Shown here: in pieces, positions 45,901 to 52,800 of the stretch
Numbering within the stretch: the stretch's first letter is position 1
How the letters are laid out: the number at the start of each line of letters is the position of its first letter
DNA from: Nereocystis luetkeana
Lineage: Eukaryota > Sar > Phaeophyceae > Laminariales > Laminariaceae
Direction: 5' to 3'
DNA: 64,000 bases
Assembly (NCBI GenBank): GCA_031213475.1
Contig: JARUPZ010000010.1
Location: 5,496,776 to 5,560,775, forward strand
Position numbers and translations under genes: made by a program
Notes under the pieces: generated by a model
What the model was told of the DNA's origin: nothing
Database searches by the model: none
The model's input: the letters and a program-made list of their open reading frames with translations, nothing else

Positions 45901-46253
45901 CCCGGCATTGATTAGAGGATGCGAGGGTCTATGGTCGTACGACTATGGCCATGCATGACATGAGTACCCCCCCCCCCCTTCCCGTCTCCTCTGTGGTTCT
46001 CTTCCAGACGATATTTGACCTCTGCTGTTGAGGTCGGTCCGTCCCCTCCTCTATCCTACGCTTATATTGCCCTCCCCCCCCCCCCCCCCCTTCCCCCCTC
46101 CTCTATCCTCTCTTCCAGTCAATAATCGACCTCTTGTTGAGCAGCGGAGCGGACGCGACCCTCAAGGACAAGGAGGGACGCATGGCGAAGGACTTCGACT
46201 ATCAGCCACCAGCGGCGGATGGAGAGGAAGATGGGACCAAAACGGAGCTTTAG
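16831..46253 (+). CDS. Secretory-pathway ankyrin-repeat protein with cysteine-rich N-domain and C-terminal KTEL
   Basis: Seventeen exons: 16831-16942, 18048-18163, 21022-21102, 21966-22150, 24979-25135, 30415-30510, 32007-32208, 34759-34940, 35451-35738, 40074-40259, 40855-41044, 41661-41783, 43137-43337, 43940-44002, 44352-44495, 45412-45513, 46119-46253 (TAG). Phases agree at every junction except for one surplus base in exon 11. The spliced frame is about 853 residues: signal peptide (about 1-21), cysteine-rich trefoil-like region (about 38-164), ankyrin repeats (about 166-835, roughly 15-20 units), acidic tail ending TKTEL. Ankyrin repeats bind proteins. The signal peptide and KTEL suggest the ER lumen or secretory route, which is unusual for ankyrin proteins. 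No enzymatic motif is visible and the partner is unknown. Intron 5 uses a GC donor. The start was chosen because the ATG in AAGAATGACC is followed at once by a signal peptide and a good donor. Confidence 0.88.
18048..22150 (+). CDS. Exons 2-4: cysteine-rich, beta-trefoil-like (R-type-lectin-like) region
   Basis: Exons 18048-18163, 21022-21102 and 21966-22150 encode residues 38-164. A loose motif occurs about three times: an aromatic (LWYV, AWNI), Gly and Tyr, then C-L plus a charged residue (DSCLDR, HNCLQR), then a Cys some 12-15 residues later (ELGACKKCC, VAPC). That is the pattern of beta-trefoil R-type lectin domains. Nine cysteines are present (about 40, 49, 79, 85, 97, 100, 101, 126, 139), which suits a disulphide-bonded lumenal or extracellular fold. 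Carbohydrate binding is not shown, and the classical QxW is reduced to LQF. The call is a fold analogy only. Confidence 0.6.
18164..21021 (+). other. Intron 2 of the ankyrin gene, 2.9 kb of repeats
   Basis: It contains MITE B (18776-18866), two MITE A copies, short CTACTACTA tracts and a small frame at 19048-19138 reading CPCCH...LMQCPAH, which resembles a zinc-knuckle remnant of a reverse transcriptase. The exons on either side join in phase 0. Confidence 0.55.
19320..20443. mobile_element. MITE family A: two copies (19320-19450, 20321-20443)
   Basis: Both carry TAGGACCAAATATTG- or ACATTTGGTCCTATTTA-type inner arms and TTTTTGTGTGTACCGTAGGTC-like or CCTACCGTAAACACAAAAAC-like centres in opposite orientations. 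Both are in intron 2 (18164-21021) of the ankyrin gene. Confidence 0.7.
22247..22303 (+). pseudogene. Decayed copy of the 3' end of ankyrin-gene exon 4
   Basis: The exon bases CCTCGAAGGAAGACATCGCA (from 22108) reappear at 22253 as CCTCAAAGGAAGACACGGCG, followed by a degenerate match to the ATGATGAGCCCCGGAG stretch. The distance is about 145 bases. No donor GT is kept at the equivalent place. Confidence 0.55.
22667..23458. mobile_element. Non-autonomous TIR element C, copy 2
   Basis: The terminal inverted repeat is clearer than in copy 1: TGAGGCTGTTTCCTATGCGG at the left, and CCGCATAGGAAACGGCCTGA at the right, followed inward by matching GAGCTTCAGATTT. Total about 790 bases, alignable with 1164-2040 along its length. 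It lies in intron 4 of the ankyrin gene. No coding capacity is visible. Confidence 0.78.
23830..24480. repeat. Degenerate AGTACTCG-type repeat, about 650 bp
   Basis: Imperfect GAGTACTCGGAGT, CGCAGTATTTCGGG and AAGTATTTCAGGG units follow one another without a fixed period in intron 4. Many units are themselves palindromic. No coding function is seen. Confidence 0.65.
24717..24938. mobile_element. MITE family A: nested or compound copies just before exon 5
   Basis: At least three arm sequences lie within 220 bases (CGGGGAACCATAGTGAATAC at 24721, GCGGGGGACCATAGTAAATA near 24797, and two right arms ending near 24900 and 24938). This suggests one copy inserted in another. The acceptor of exon 5 is only 40 bases downstream. 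Confidence 0.72.
24979..40259 (+). CDS. Exons 5-10: first half of the ankyrin array
   Basis: Exons 24979-25135, 30415-30510, 32007-32208, 34759-34940, 35451-35738 and 40074-40259 encode about residues 166-535. Typical ankyrin signatures recur: LTALIASASQGHLQVVKLLL, GADVNAKDKDE, GITALMGAAAGGHGEVV, VTALMNAAESGSLEAVEALL, GVSALMYAAAGGHPEVVKVL, TALMEAATSGSQEVVDLLL and SLMFAAGAGHTEAAKVLL. Introns tend to fall at similar places within the repeat, usually at or just before the G-A-D turn, so exons and repeats are in rough register. This suggests growth of the array by exon duplication. Confidence 0.88.
25136..30414 (+). other. Intron 5 of the ankyrin gene, GC-AG, 5.3 kb
   Basis: The exon ends LLLDK at GACAAG-GCGAGT and the next begins GADVN after CCGCAG. 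Only this junction joins the ankyrin frame. The nearest GT (GCGA-GTGGAG) would shift it. GC donors are a known minor class of U2 introns, usually with an otherwise strong site. This intron holds the ten-unit array and a T/C-rich 400 bases before the acceptor. Confidence 0.75.
26098..29865 (+). repeat. Ten-unit array of a two-block ~180-bp element in intron 5
   Basis: Units start near 26101, 26488, 26858, 27228, 27677, 28075, 28487, 28880, 29258 (degenerate) and 29668, spaced 370-450 bases. Block 1 contains GAAGCGATGATCGTAAAAAC and TTGGCGCCGCCGTGG then TTTGAGTCTCCGCC. Block 2 runs from GTGTGCAGATTCGCCAG through TGCGGCGCTCTTCGACTGG to CTTCAAGCGACCATACT. The linker between them varies in length and sequence. 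GGCGCCGC of block 1 can pair with GCGGCGCT of block 2, and TCTTCGACTGG...AGTGAAGA forms a hairpin. A weaker ACGGCCT(CCTTTT) motif precedes most units by about 40-60 bases. Units 2-4 share 370-bp near-identical copies, so some duplication is recent. No long frame is shared by all units. It may be a structured RNA family or a decayed satellite. Confidence 0.85.
31838..32000 (+). repeat. (GATGAT)n tract at the acceptor of exon 7
   Basis: About 160 bases of GAT/GAC repeat run to within six bases of the TTGGAGCTTAG acceptor (ends 32006). They replace the pyrimidine tract that precedes most other acceptors in this gene. Confidence 0.9.
32285..32435 (+). pseudogene. Two decayed copies of the 3' end of ankyrin-gene exon 7
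   Basis: The exon end with donor (32169-32222, GTCGTGAGCATGCTTCTCGA then GCAG-GTGGGTTTCT) is repeated at 32285-32333 (GTTCGTGAGCATGCTTCTGG then TACAGTAAGG) and at 32376-32425 (GTCGTGAGAATGCCTCTCGA then CGCAAGTGGGTTTCT). Both copies still contain GT close to the junction, so weak alternative donors are possible. Confidence 0.68.
33725..34115. repeat. Minisatellite of GGGTA-CCCGGGTA units
   Basis: Subunits of about 40 bases (CTCGGGTAGATACCCGGGTA, CTTCAGGGTATAAACAACCT) form a larger unit of about 127 bases repeated twice (33819 and 33946), in intron 7. It is followed by MITE B at 34124. Confidence 0.8.
34508..34615. mobile_element. MITE family A copy
   Basis: Nearly perfect terminal inverted repeats of about 25 bases (TTACGGGGGACCATAGTTAA and complement) bound a 105-bp element in intron 7, about 145 bases before exon 8. 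Confidence 0.82.
35775..36110 (+). repeat. GGGGTAAGGG-type minisatellite with a MITE inside
   Basis: Irregular units such as GGGATGAGGGGTAGGGGT and GGGGACACGAGA follow exon 9. MITE A splits the array at 35937-36045. Confidence 0.75.
35937..36045. mobile_element. MITE family A copy inserted in a GGGGT minisatellite
   Basis: Complete element with centre AAATATTGTTAGTAAAAATG. GGGGTAGGG-type minisatellite lies on both sides (35775-35936 and 36046-36110), so the element entered an existing tandem repeat. A lone left end (CTATTACGGGGGACCAGTAG) follows at 36147. Confidence 0.82.
36456..36585. mobile_element. MITE family A copy inserted in a dispersed repeat
   Basis: A diverged element (TTAATACGAGGGGACATCGT ... 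GTCCCCTGAAATA) interrupts the third copy of the repeat also found at 10487-10690 and 12520-12728. Host sequence GATCTACAGTACTGA is on the left and TTTCTACTGGGTTGGATCTG on the right. Confidence 0.68.
37144..37250. mobile_element. MITE family A copy
   Basis: Arms GTACGGCGGACAATAGTCAA and TTAATAGGGTCCCCCGTATT are diverged. The centre AAATATTGTTAGTGAAAATA is well kept. It lies in intron 9 near the scaffold gap. Confidence 0.75.
37586..37685. other. Assembly gap of 100 N
   Basis: Exactly 100 N, a conventional placeholder, in intron 9 of the ankyrin gene. A poly-G run of about 30 (37313-37344) precedes it. The real gap length is unknown, so a missing ankyrin exon here cannot be ruled out, although exons 9 and 10 join in frame. 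Confidence 0.98.
38118..38203. repeat. (TA)n microsatellite
   Basis: About 85 bases of TATATA with a few GA or AA breaks, in intron 9. Confidence 0.92.
38477..38585. mobile_element. MITE family A copy
   Basis: Arms ATTTCGGGGGACTATAGTAA and TTTACTACGGTCCCCGGCAA with a TATATAGGTTTTTGTGTATA centre. Intron 9. Confidence 0.78.
40372..40416 (+). pseudogene. Decayed copy of the 3' end of ankyrin-gene exon 10
   Basis: Exon end GAGTTCCTCGAACAG-GTGCG (40249-40264) is echoed as AAGCTCCTCGAGCAA-GTTCG near 40378, with a similar T-rich tail and GTTG after it. The spacing is about 125 bases. The match is short and partly degenerate. Confidence 0.42.
40658..40767. mobile_element. MITE family A copy
   Basis: One of the best-kept copies. 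ACGGGGGACCATAGTTAATA and its complement differ at a single base over about 25. It ends 88 bases before the acceptor of exon 11. Confidence 0.84.
40855..41044 (+). CDS. Exon 11: ankyrin exon with a one-base frameshift in a G8 run
   Basis: The exon is 190 bases, one more than a multiple of three, between two phase-0 introns. It reads DDVTALMVAAQ, meets eight G at 40944-40951, and then leaves the ankyrin frame. With seven G the same bases would continue as an ankyrin helix pair and a GAD turn, ending in frame at the 41044 donor. The cause may be a homopolymer sequencing error, a real inactivating indel or slippage. The rest of the gene, open downstream through six exons, argues for an error or a recent event. 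Confidence 0.8.
41500..41572 (+). pseudogene. Pseudo-exon: upstream copy of the acceptor end of exon 12
   Basis: A pyrimidine-rich tract and GTGCGCTG-GGCAACTTTGAAGAGG at 41500-41572 duplicate the real GTGCGCAG-GGCAACTTTGAAGAAG at 41653. The copy reads GNFEEVASFLV, identical to the real exon start, then diverges. Its acceptor AG is TG, which explains why it would be skipped. Separation is 131 bases. Confidence 0.72.
41661..46253 (+). CDS. Exons 12-17: second half of the ankyrin array and KTEL tail
   Basis: Exons 41661-41783, 43137-43337, 43940-44002, 44352-44495, 45412-45513 and 46119-46253 encode about residues 599-853. Ankyrin-like pieces include GNFEEVASFLVDNGADPN, ASVLVHAAHARMPKVVKALL, GHGDIVDLLV, TNALMAAASNGHLEAAQSLV and SIIDLLLSSGADATLKD. 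Exon 16 is a charged helix-like insert (SLMDKYAEYLDDADEA) between two repeats. The protein ends in an acidic stretch and TKTEL. KTEL is a KDEL-like ER-retrieval variant, known for example from the protein named KTEL motif-containing 1 (POGLUT1). Confidence 0.85.
43490..43750 (-). repeat. Dispersed repeat F, 3' half, inverted
   Basis: Minus-strand copy from the GACGACAACTTCAATGAG-like end (43750) to the poly-G at 43490, i.e. the tail half of the long copies. It follows exon 13 by about 150 bases. Confidence 0.8.
44092..44187. mobile_element. Palindromic MITE family B, best copy
   Basis: The 96-bp near-perfect hairpin runs from TTAACCCTTTTAGCACCGCA to TGCGGTTCTAAAGGGGTTA, with a loop in CACTCAAATTTCAGGTAATT. 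It lies in the intron between exons 14 and 15. Diverged relatives: 18776-18866, 21637-21716, 34124-34212 and a half copy at 49303-49362, all sharing GGGACTGCAGTCCCGTTTT-like arms. Confidence 0.82.
45661..46045 (+). pseudogene. Three decayed copies of the acceptor end of the last ankyrin exon
   Basis: The real junction CTTCCAG-TCAATAATCGACCTC (acceptor ends 46118) is preceded by three relatives: CCTGCAG-TCGATTGTTAACCT (ends 45685), CTTCTAG-CCGAATTTTTCGGCC (ends 45766) and CTTCCAG-ACGATATTTGACCT (ends 46007). Each is followed by CTG.TGTTGAG- or GGTTAAG-like sequence and then GTCCCTCCC. All keep AG but soon lose the coding frame. A poly-C-tailed repeat (45888-45990) separates the second and third copies. 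Confidence 0.72.
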
Positions 46254-49200
46254 AGTTGCAGAGCAGTTGCTCCGTGTCGGGTTTCTTTTTTTCTTGCCGC
46301 AAAATCGTATCGTTTCGTATCGTATCGTACCAGTTTTTGGTCGGGTCGGGTTGGGTCGGGTTGGGTTGGGTTGGGTTGGGTTGGGTTGAATCGGACCTGG
46401 TATGGTCCGATCGGGTCGAATATGTTTGGTTCCGATTGGTTTGGATCGGATCGGTTTGAATCCGATTGGTTTGGACCCGATCTGATGGGCTCGGATCGGA
46501 TCGGTTTGAATCCGATTGGTTTGGGCCCGATCTGATGGGCTCGGATCGGATCGGTTCGAGTCCGATTGGTCTGGATTCGATCTGACTGGGTCAGGTCAAA
46601 TCAGACCCGTCTTTGGTCAGAATTTGTGGGTTGGTCCGAATTTTTGTGGCGCGATAGTCAACGGACCTTGCCGTTGTCCGATCGACCATCCCGCGTGCTT
46701 GCTCTGGTTCTTTTCATGTTTGTCTGCTTGTGTTCCTCGCTTGTTTGTTTCGCCCTCGAATGTTCGTTTTTGGTTGGCAACTATCATGGCTTCCACTGCT
46801 ATTGTTTGATTCAAGGCACTTGAGTAGGATATCCTATCAACAGTCGCTTCCGGCTGGCTGGCTGCAGAAGAGACAGGGGTAAAATAAATATGTTGCCAAA
46901 AGGAGGGGTCAGATCGTTTTACACCCGGCATCATACTTTTTGGGGGTGCATTGCTCTTTGTGCGCACGCGTCGGCCGCCCCCCTTTGCCTTTGTCGCCGT
47001 GTTGACCTCCCAAATTTACCTCGGGGAAAAATTTACCTCGGGGGTCGCAGTGTGTTTTTCTTGTTTCCTGTTTTTTTGGGGCGATAGGTTTTCACATGCA
47101 CGGTTTTTATTGCCAGCTTTGTTTTTTTCGGGCACCAACCAATAGTGTACTTTTCCACACGAGCTGTGTACGTATGTAGTGTGGGACGGGGGATAGTGAC
47201 ACGCGAAAAATTGCGCTCTTGCTTCTTTTTTGACACGCAAAAATCGTGCTCTTTTTGCTTTTTCGATCGCGCGAAAATCGTGCTGTTAATCTTGCTCTTT
47301 TCGACGCACCACGATCGCGTTTTTGCACATTTGACTCGAAAAAAAACGTGTTTTTACTCTTTTGACAATCGCGCTCTGGCTCTGGTAACCCCCCCCCCCC
47401 CCCGCCCCCCCTTCCCTTCCCTCCCCACTAGAAAAAAGGGTGGGGCCTGTGCCGATGAGGTGGTGTTGCGTGATGACAATTGTGCAAATTACATTTATCG
47501 CCAATCTAATCGCGGCAATTGAATCAATAACAACTTTTAGGGAGAACAGTATTTTTTTTCGCGCCCGCAGTTCTGTGATCCGTGGGTTTTTGGATGCAGG
47601 GAAGTGGTGATTGGTGGACACACCTCGGATGACACTTGGTAACGTCATGACGCACGACGTCATATGACATGTGTGACACATGACGTCATGACGTGTGTGA
47701 CGCATGACATGATGGACATGTGACGCCATGGCACGTGACGGCATCTACGGTGGCTTCACGTTGTGCCCTTCGAGATGTCCAGTGGATACTCTTGGTGACT
47801 CTCAAAACACTCGGCGAAAATGGTGTGTCCATGAGTTGGGACGCAGTCACTCAGTGGATGCTCTTGATGACGTCATGACACGTGACGCCATCCGCGGTGA
47901 CTTCACTTTCTGTCTTCGTTTTGGGACGCAGTTTTCCAGTGGGTACTCTTTCGAATGCCACTAGAAGACACGTGGCGTCATACACTGCCCGACGTTAATT
48001 TCTGTCCTCGTTGGGGATGCAATTATTATTCTGTAGATGCTCTTTTCCGGAGTTGTGGTTTTCTGTCCATGAGTTGGGACGCAATTGTGCAATGGATGTG
48101 CTGTTTTCAGGGGTTCGTGGAGTGAGGAAGTGCATCGATTGGAAGCGCCGCTGATACGTTGGCGCTCACCTCCACAGTGGGCAAAAAACAATATGTTGTG
48201 GCGGCTTAAATGTCGTGGAATCAATCACCCGCTGTGCCGTCAGCTTGACTCAGGGGGCCACTTGACGGCCGACAACGAAACGGCAGCTCGAACCGTTCTT
48301 TGGATTGCTCTATGAATCGTTCTTTGCAGAAGCGTTGTTCACAAGCGTTCTTTGGAAGAAGCTTTTCTTGGCTTCGAAATTGAAACGTTCTTCGTTGGGG
48401 GTATAATATGGCGCGCGCTGGTTTTTGAGCAGTTTTGTCCCCGGCCTGTCCACGTCTAGTAATCCCACGTGAACATGTGTTTCCGTTCTGGTGGATTCAG
48501 CTACACACTGCTGCAGGTTGCCGTTAGCACGCGAGAGTTTTGAATGTAACCTGGGAAGAACGCTGCATCTTTCGACCGGTGGGGAATTGAAATTGGCAGA
48601 TAAAAAATGGTTAAGGTGTCGTATAGAGAGGCACGTACAGTAGATATACCTGGTATTATTGCGTAATTCATCAACATTTTCAAGTTAAACCTGGAATATG
48701 TGTACTACCTGGTACGTGATCGGTTCATTCGTGTTTTTTTCTTTTTCTTTTCCACTCTTGTTCATTCCGATGGCTGGTTTGAACGAATTGGCAGAAAACG
48801 GAGCTATTGCCTCATCCGTCGACCACAAAACACGAAATTGGTGAAGAACGTGGACACTAAAAAACACTCCCATCTGGTCCATGCACCCCCAAAAACGCAA
48901 ATGGGGGAAGGGGGAAGGGGATGGGGGAAGGGGTCGAAAAAAATTCAACTCGTGAGACCGATCGTGAAAACGGTTGACAAGCGCCAAGGGATTACTAAAT
49001 AGTACGCGTGGAAGCTGTCTAACATCGAGCGCGAGCTACTGCTGTAGTCGAATTTCGTTCGTACAAGCGCGCTGCTGTGTCGGCCAGTCGGCGAGGTCGA
49101 AATCAGCGTGTAACCGACAGCGCTGCCATCGCGATACTGGACTGTGTGTGCTCGAATCGGAGGCCGCGAGGAACGCGCGAGTCCTCGTTAGACGCTCGTT

Positions 49201-49805
49201 GCATTCGCCAACTTTGTCAGTACGTTCGGCTAGTCCTTCCACTACTACAACTGCACTGCTGTACATGTACCTACAGCAGTAATTTGTGCTCTGATTCCAA
49301 GTGTTTTGTCCCCACAACGGGAGTGAGTGCTGTCCTAGCCCTCAACGGCTCAAGCCCCTTGTGATCTGAACCGACTCTAAACTTGGTGGGTGTCGTGGGC
49401 CAAGTTGATCATATATCTCTCATTCGCTTGGTGGCAGCCAGAGACTGTTCGCGCCTTCAGGCTGCGCTTTTACTGTGAACCCAACCTTGCGACAGCGCAC
49501 GCAAGGATTAAACACGTGTGTGTCCCGCAACCCCGACAGGACCTCCACGCCCTCCCAAAAAACACGCCAATCAACAGCTCGCTCAAGGAAAGAAAAATAA
49601 CAAACAAGACCCTGCCGCAAAAAAACTTAAAAAGGATGCTGTACGTACGCACTCTAAAAATGTCCAAGCGCCGCCAAAAAGATGTTTTCACGCCCATATC
49701 GCGAAAAGCCTGTTGAAACGGAACGCGCTTTATCAATACCCCCATGAATGCCCCCCCCCCCCCCCCCCTCCCGCCGCCTATGCGGCGACACACAAAACCC
49801 AAGCA
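46254..49805. other. Convergent intergenic region between the ankyrin and methyltransferase genes
   Basis: No gene is seen. The ankyrin stop is followed by (TCGTA)n, (GGGTT)n and a 60-bp minisatellite (GGATCGGTTTGAATCCGATT, 46380-46610). Further on are a degenerate GCGAAAATCGTGCTC array (47200-47380), a CRE-rich block (47610-47990) and MITE B remnants (49303-49362). Poly(A) sites for both genes must lie here, but no certain signal was identified. Confidence 0.6.
47610..48110. repeat. Degenerate tandem repeat rich in TGACGTCA and CACGTG cores
   Basis: Two perfect TGACGTCA palindromes (47681-47688 and 47868-47875) and several CACGTGACG or ACGTCAT cores fall within 350 bases. ATGAGTTGGGACGCA and GTGGATACTCTTG recur at roughly 110-130 bases, so the cores are part of a tandem repeat. 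Confidence 0.7.
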
Positions 49806-52800
49806 CTATCGATCAAAGATGGCGAACGTTTCGATATGATCCGACCCCGGAAACAGAACGAACCCTTCGCTGTGGCGCAGCGTCCATCCCGCGGCGATCA
49901 GACTCATTGCGTCTCGCTTGAGAGCGTCGAAGCCGCAACTCACGTACACAACGCGTCTCAACGACTCGGTGTTCACGTCATCTGGGTCCGTCAGAGCATC
50001 GATCACCCCCGTGTCCAGACCCTATAGAAAACCCAGGCACATGCACCATGCGTCGATCGGAGAGGTGGAGGGAGACAACGGGAGGGGGGGACCGGGGTAC
50101 TTGTTGCTTGCCTCAGTAATATGACCATTTACCACGAACCCCTTTCGAGACGGACCATGGGGGGGGTCAGCAAGAGATAAACGTCGCTTGTGGGTAACGC
50201 AAACAATTCCCCATCACTGAAACTGCGCTATCACGACTAAAATATTCACTGCCATAGACCGTTGAGGTGTAACGTACGAGCTGGTCCAGCTGTGATCACG
50301 AGGCAGTACTCCCCGGCGTTTTCCACACTCAGTTTTGTGGCTTTTTCGATCCGAACTTATGTGACGAGCTTTCTCAAAGTAAAAACGACGAAACGACTCC
50401 CTGGGGCTCTTTTTCTGTGGGTTTCAAAGAAAACCTTGGTCGACATTTCGTCAAAAAAATTAAGGGGAGAAAAAAGGCTCGAAACAAAACGGAGCCCCAG
50501 GTAACGTGTAGACGAGAGCAATGCGTATCACGTGTAAAACTACCACACAACCAAGAAAAACGAGAAAATGAGATGGAAAATCAGGATTTTGGGTCGCTTG
50601 TCGTAATATCTTGACCTTGTATCGCGTATCATGTGCACCTTAGATCTCTTGATGGACAACCATTTTGGCTATGAGGAGGATATCGATCGTCCCACCATGC
50701 CTCAATGGATGTTCACACCGAGAATCAGCGTCACCCCCTGTATACTTTTTTCGGGGTTTCGTAGATCAAAATACCTCCGTACGTGACGGCATTTATTCAA
50801 CACGGCATGTCTCGACGAAAACATCTCGGATTTCACAAAATTGTAACATATGCAAAACGCGCTGCGGGCTCAGAAATCTTGTCGCCAAATTTCGAGTTAA
50901 AAACATGTTCCAATGCGTGCAAAACTTCCGATCGAAGGAAAATCTGTTTTTCGGGTGGACCAGCTCGTATCGTTCTTCAAGCGGGCCACGAAAACCTAGC
51001 GCGCAAGCAGCACACCACCAGCCGCCGATGTAGCGTCAGTCAACAAACTGAACTCTTTTCAGCAGATCGCGAGCGACATGAAACGAAACCACTGCGAAAA
51101 AAGTATGACACTCTGTCCCAACTAGGTGTAGTTTGTTTCCAAAATGTGGGCGAGGGCAGTTGAAAGCAAGAGGTACCGCCGAAAAACAGTGCGTCATACG
51201 AAGTAGATGGGCCTGAAAACACCCCCGTTCACTGGAGGAGGAGGCACGCGCACACTACGCGGCGGCCCCGTGAAAACAAGTGCGCATTGCCACCCCTTTA
51301 ACGAAAGCGTAAGCCTGGAAGACACCAGAGACTCATCAATTTTCTTCGCTTTCTCGACTATTAACATAAATATCAAAGATGTCTGTGATGCTCGCTCGGA
51401 GTGCCTACTATTATATGGCAGTTGCAAGCGTCGCCCCCCCCCCCCCCCCCAAGTTAGTTGTGCCAAAAGAGACGAACGATTGGCTTTTACCTTTCGAGGA
51501 GGGTGTCTTACCTTTCGAGGGGGGTCCACGATGAGCACCTCGCAGCCCTGGGACTCGCCGTCTTCCATGGCGTCCTCGGCGCTCATGGCCTCGAAGGACA
51601 CCCTCGACTGCAGTTTCGGCGGCAACGACCTCCTGTAAAAACAAAAACCCGGTAAAGTCTGTGTCATGCAGCAGTCAGTGTCAGCACGCGGAGGCCTTTG
51701 CTGACACGTGCTACTACTAGCAGGATATAAGGGTTGCGTCAACTGGTGTGTCTCCGACGTTCTAAACATGAGGTCAGTATACACCTCACACAAATAACGA
51801 CTTTTGGGGAAAACAATGGACTCGGAAATATGAACAAACGAAGACTCTCACGGACAAGGTCTACAATATATCAAAATACAACAGCTAACACTGTACCTTT
51901 CGAAAAGTTAACCTTGGGGTTTCAAGATATATTGGTGGGTTCCTTCGTGTTGAAAGTACGCACACCAGCGAGCACGACAGCGCCCCCCCCCCCCCGCCCC
52001 ACCTCTCGTGTTTGAAAAAAGACACACCCGACCCCACCGCAGCACCCCCGCCCCACCGCGTACAACCACGCGATCGCGACCACGTTTGTACCATTAAATA
52101 GCGCCGTGGCCTTGAGCGGCGACATGGTCCAACCCTATACGGCTCGATTAACGCCAGGCCTCCCACACGTGGACGCCGCGAGCTCAGCAAGCGTCATGCA
52201 CCCCCCTCCTTGACTCCTCCCGAACGAAGTGCACCCAACGTTCGTTTGGGGGGACAGCGTCCTTGGAATTGGTGTAGGATTATACTTCGCAGTCATAAAA
52301 GGGTGGAGAGGGGGTGAAGAGCAGCTCTACTGTAGAGGGCGCGCCAACATAAGAAACATACTGACTGGTATACTTCATTCTTCCTGATGGGTTTGGGTTA
52401 GGTTTGGTTGGGTTGGGTTGGGCTGGGTTGGGTCGGGTTGGGTTGGGTTGGGTTTGGTTGGGTTGGGTTGGGTTAGGTTGAGTTGGGTTGGGTTAGGTTG
52501 AGTTGGGTTGGGTTGGGTTGGGTTGGTTTGGGTTGGGTTGGGTTGGGTTGGGTTGGGTTGGGTTGGGTTGGGTTGGGTTGGGTTGGGTTGGGTTGGGTTG
52601 GGTTGGGTTGGGTTGGGTTGGGTTGGGTTGGGTTGGGTTGGGTTGGGTTGGGTTGGGTTGGGTTGGGTTGGGTTGCGTTAGGTTGAGTTGGGTTGGGGAA
52701 TGGGTTGGGGTCGGGTCCACCAACGACGCGATAACTTAGAACTGCGGTAGAGGGGGTACCTAATTTTTGTCCCATATTCGTAAGATGAGGATTTGTATGT

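Noticed and set aside
16831-46253. Possibility that the ankyrin exons are two genes split at intron 5
   Set aside because: Exons 4-5 and 5-6 join in phase within ankyrin helices, and there is no stop, start or leader between them.
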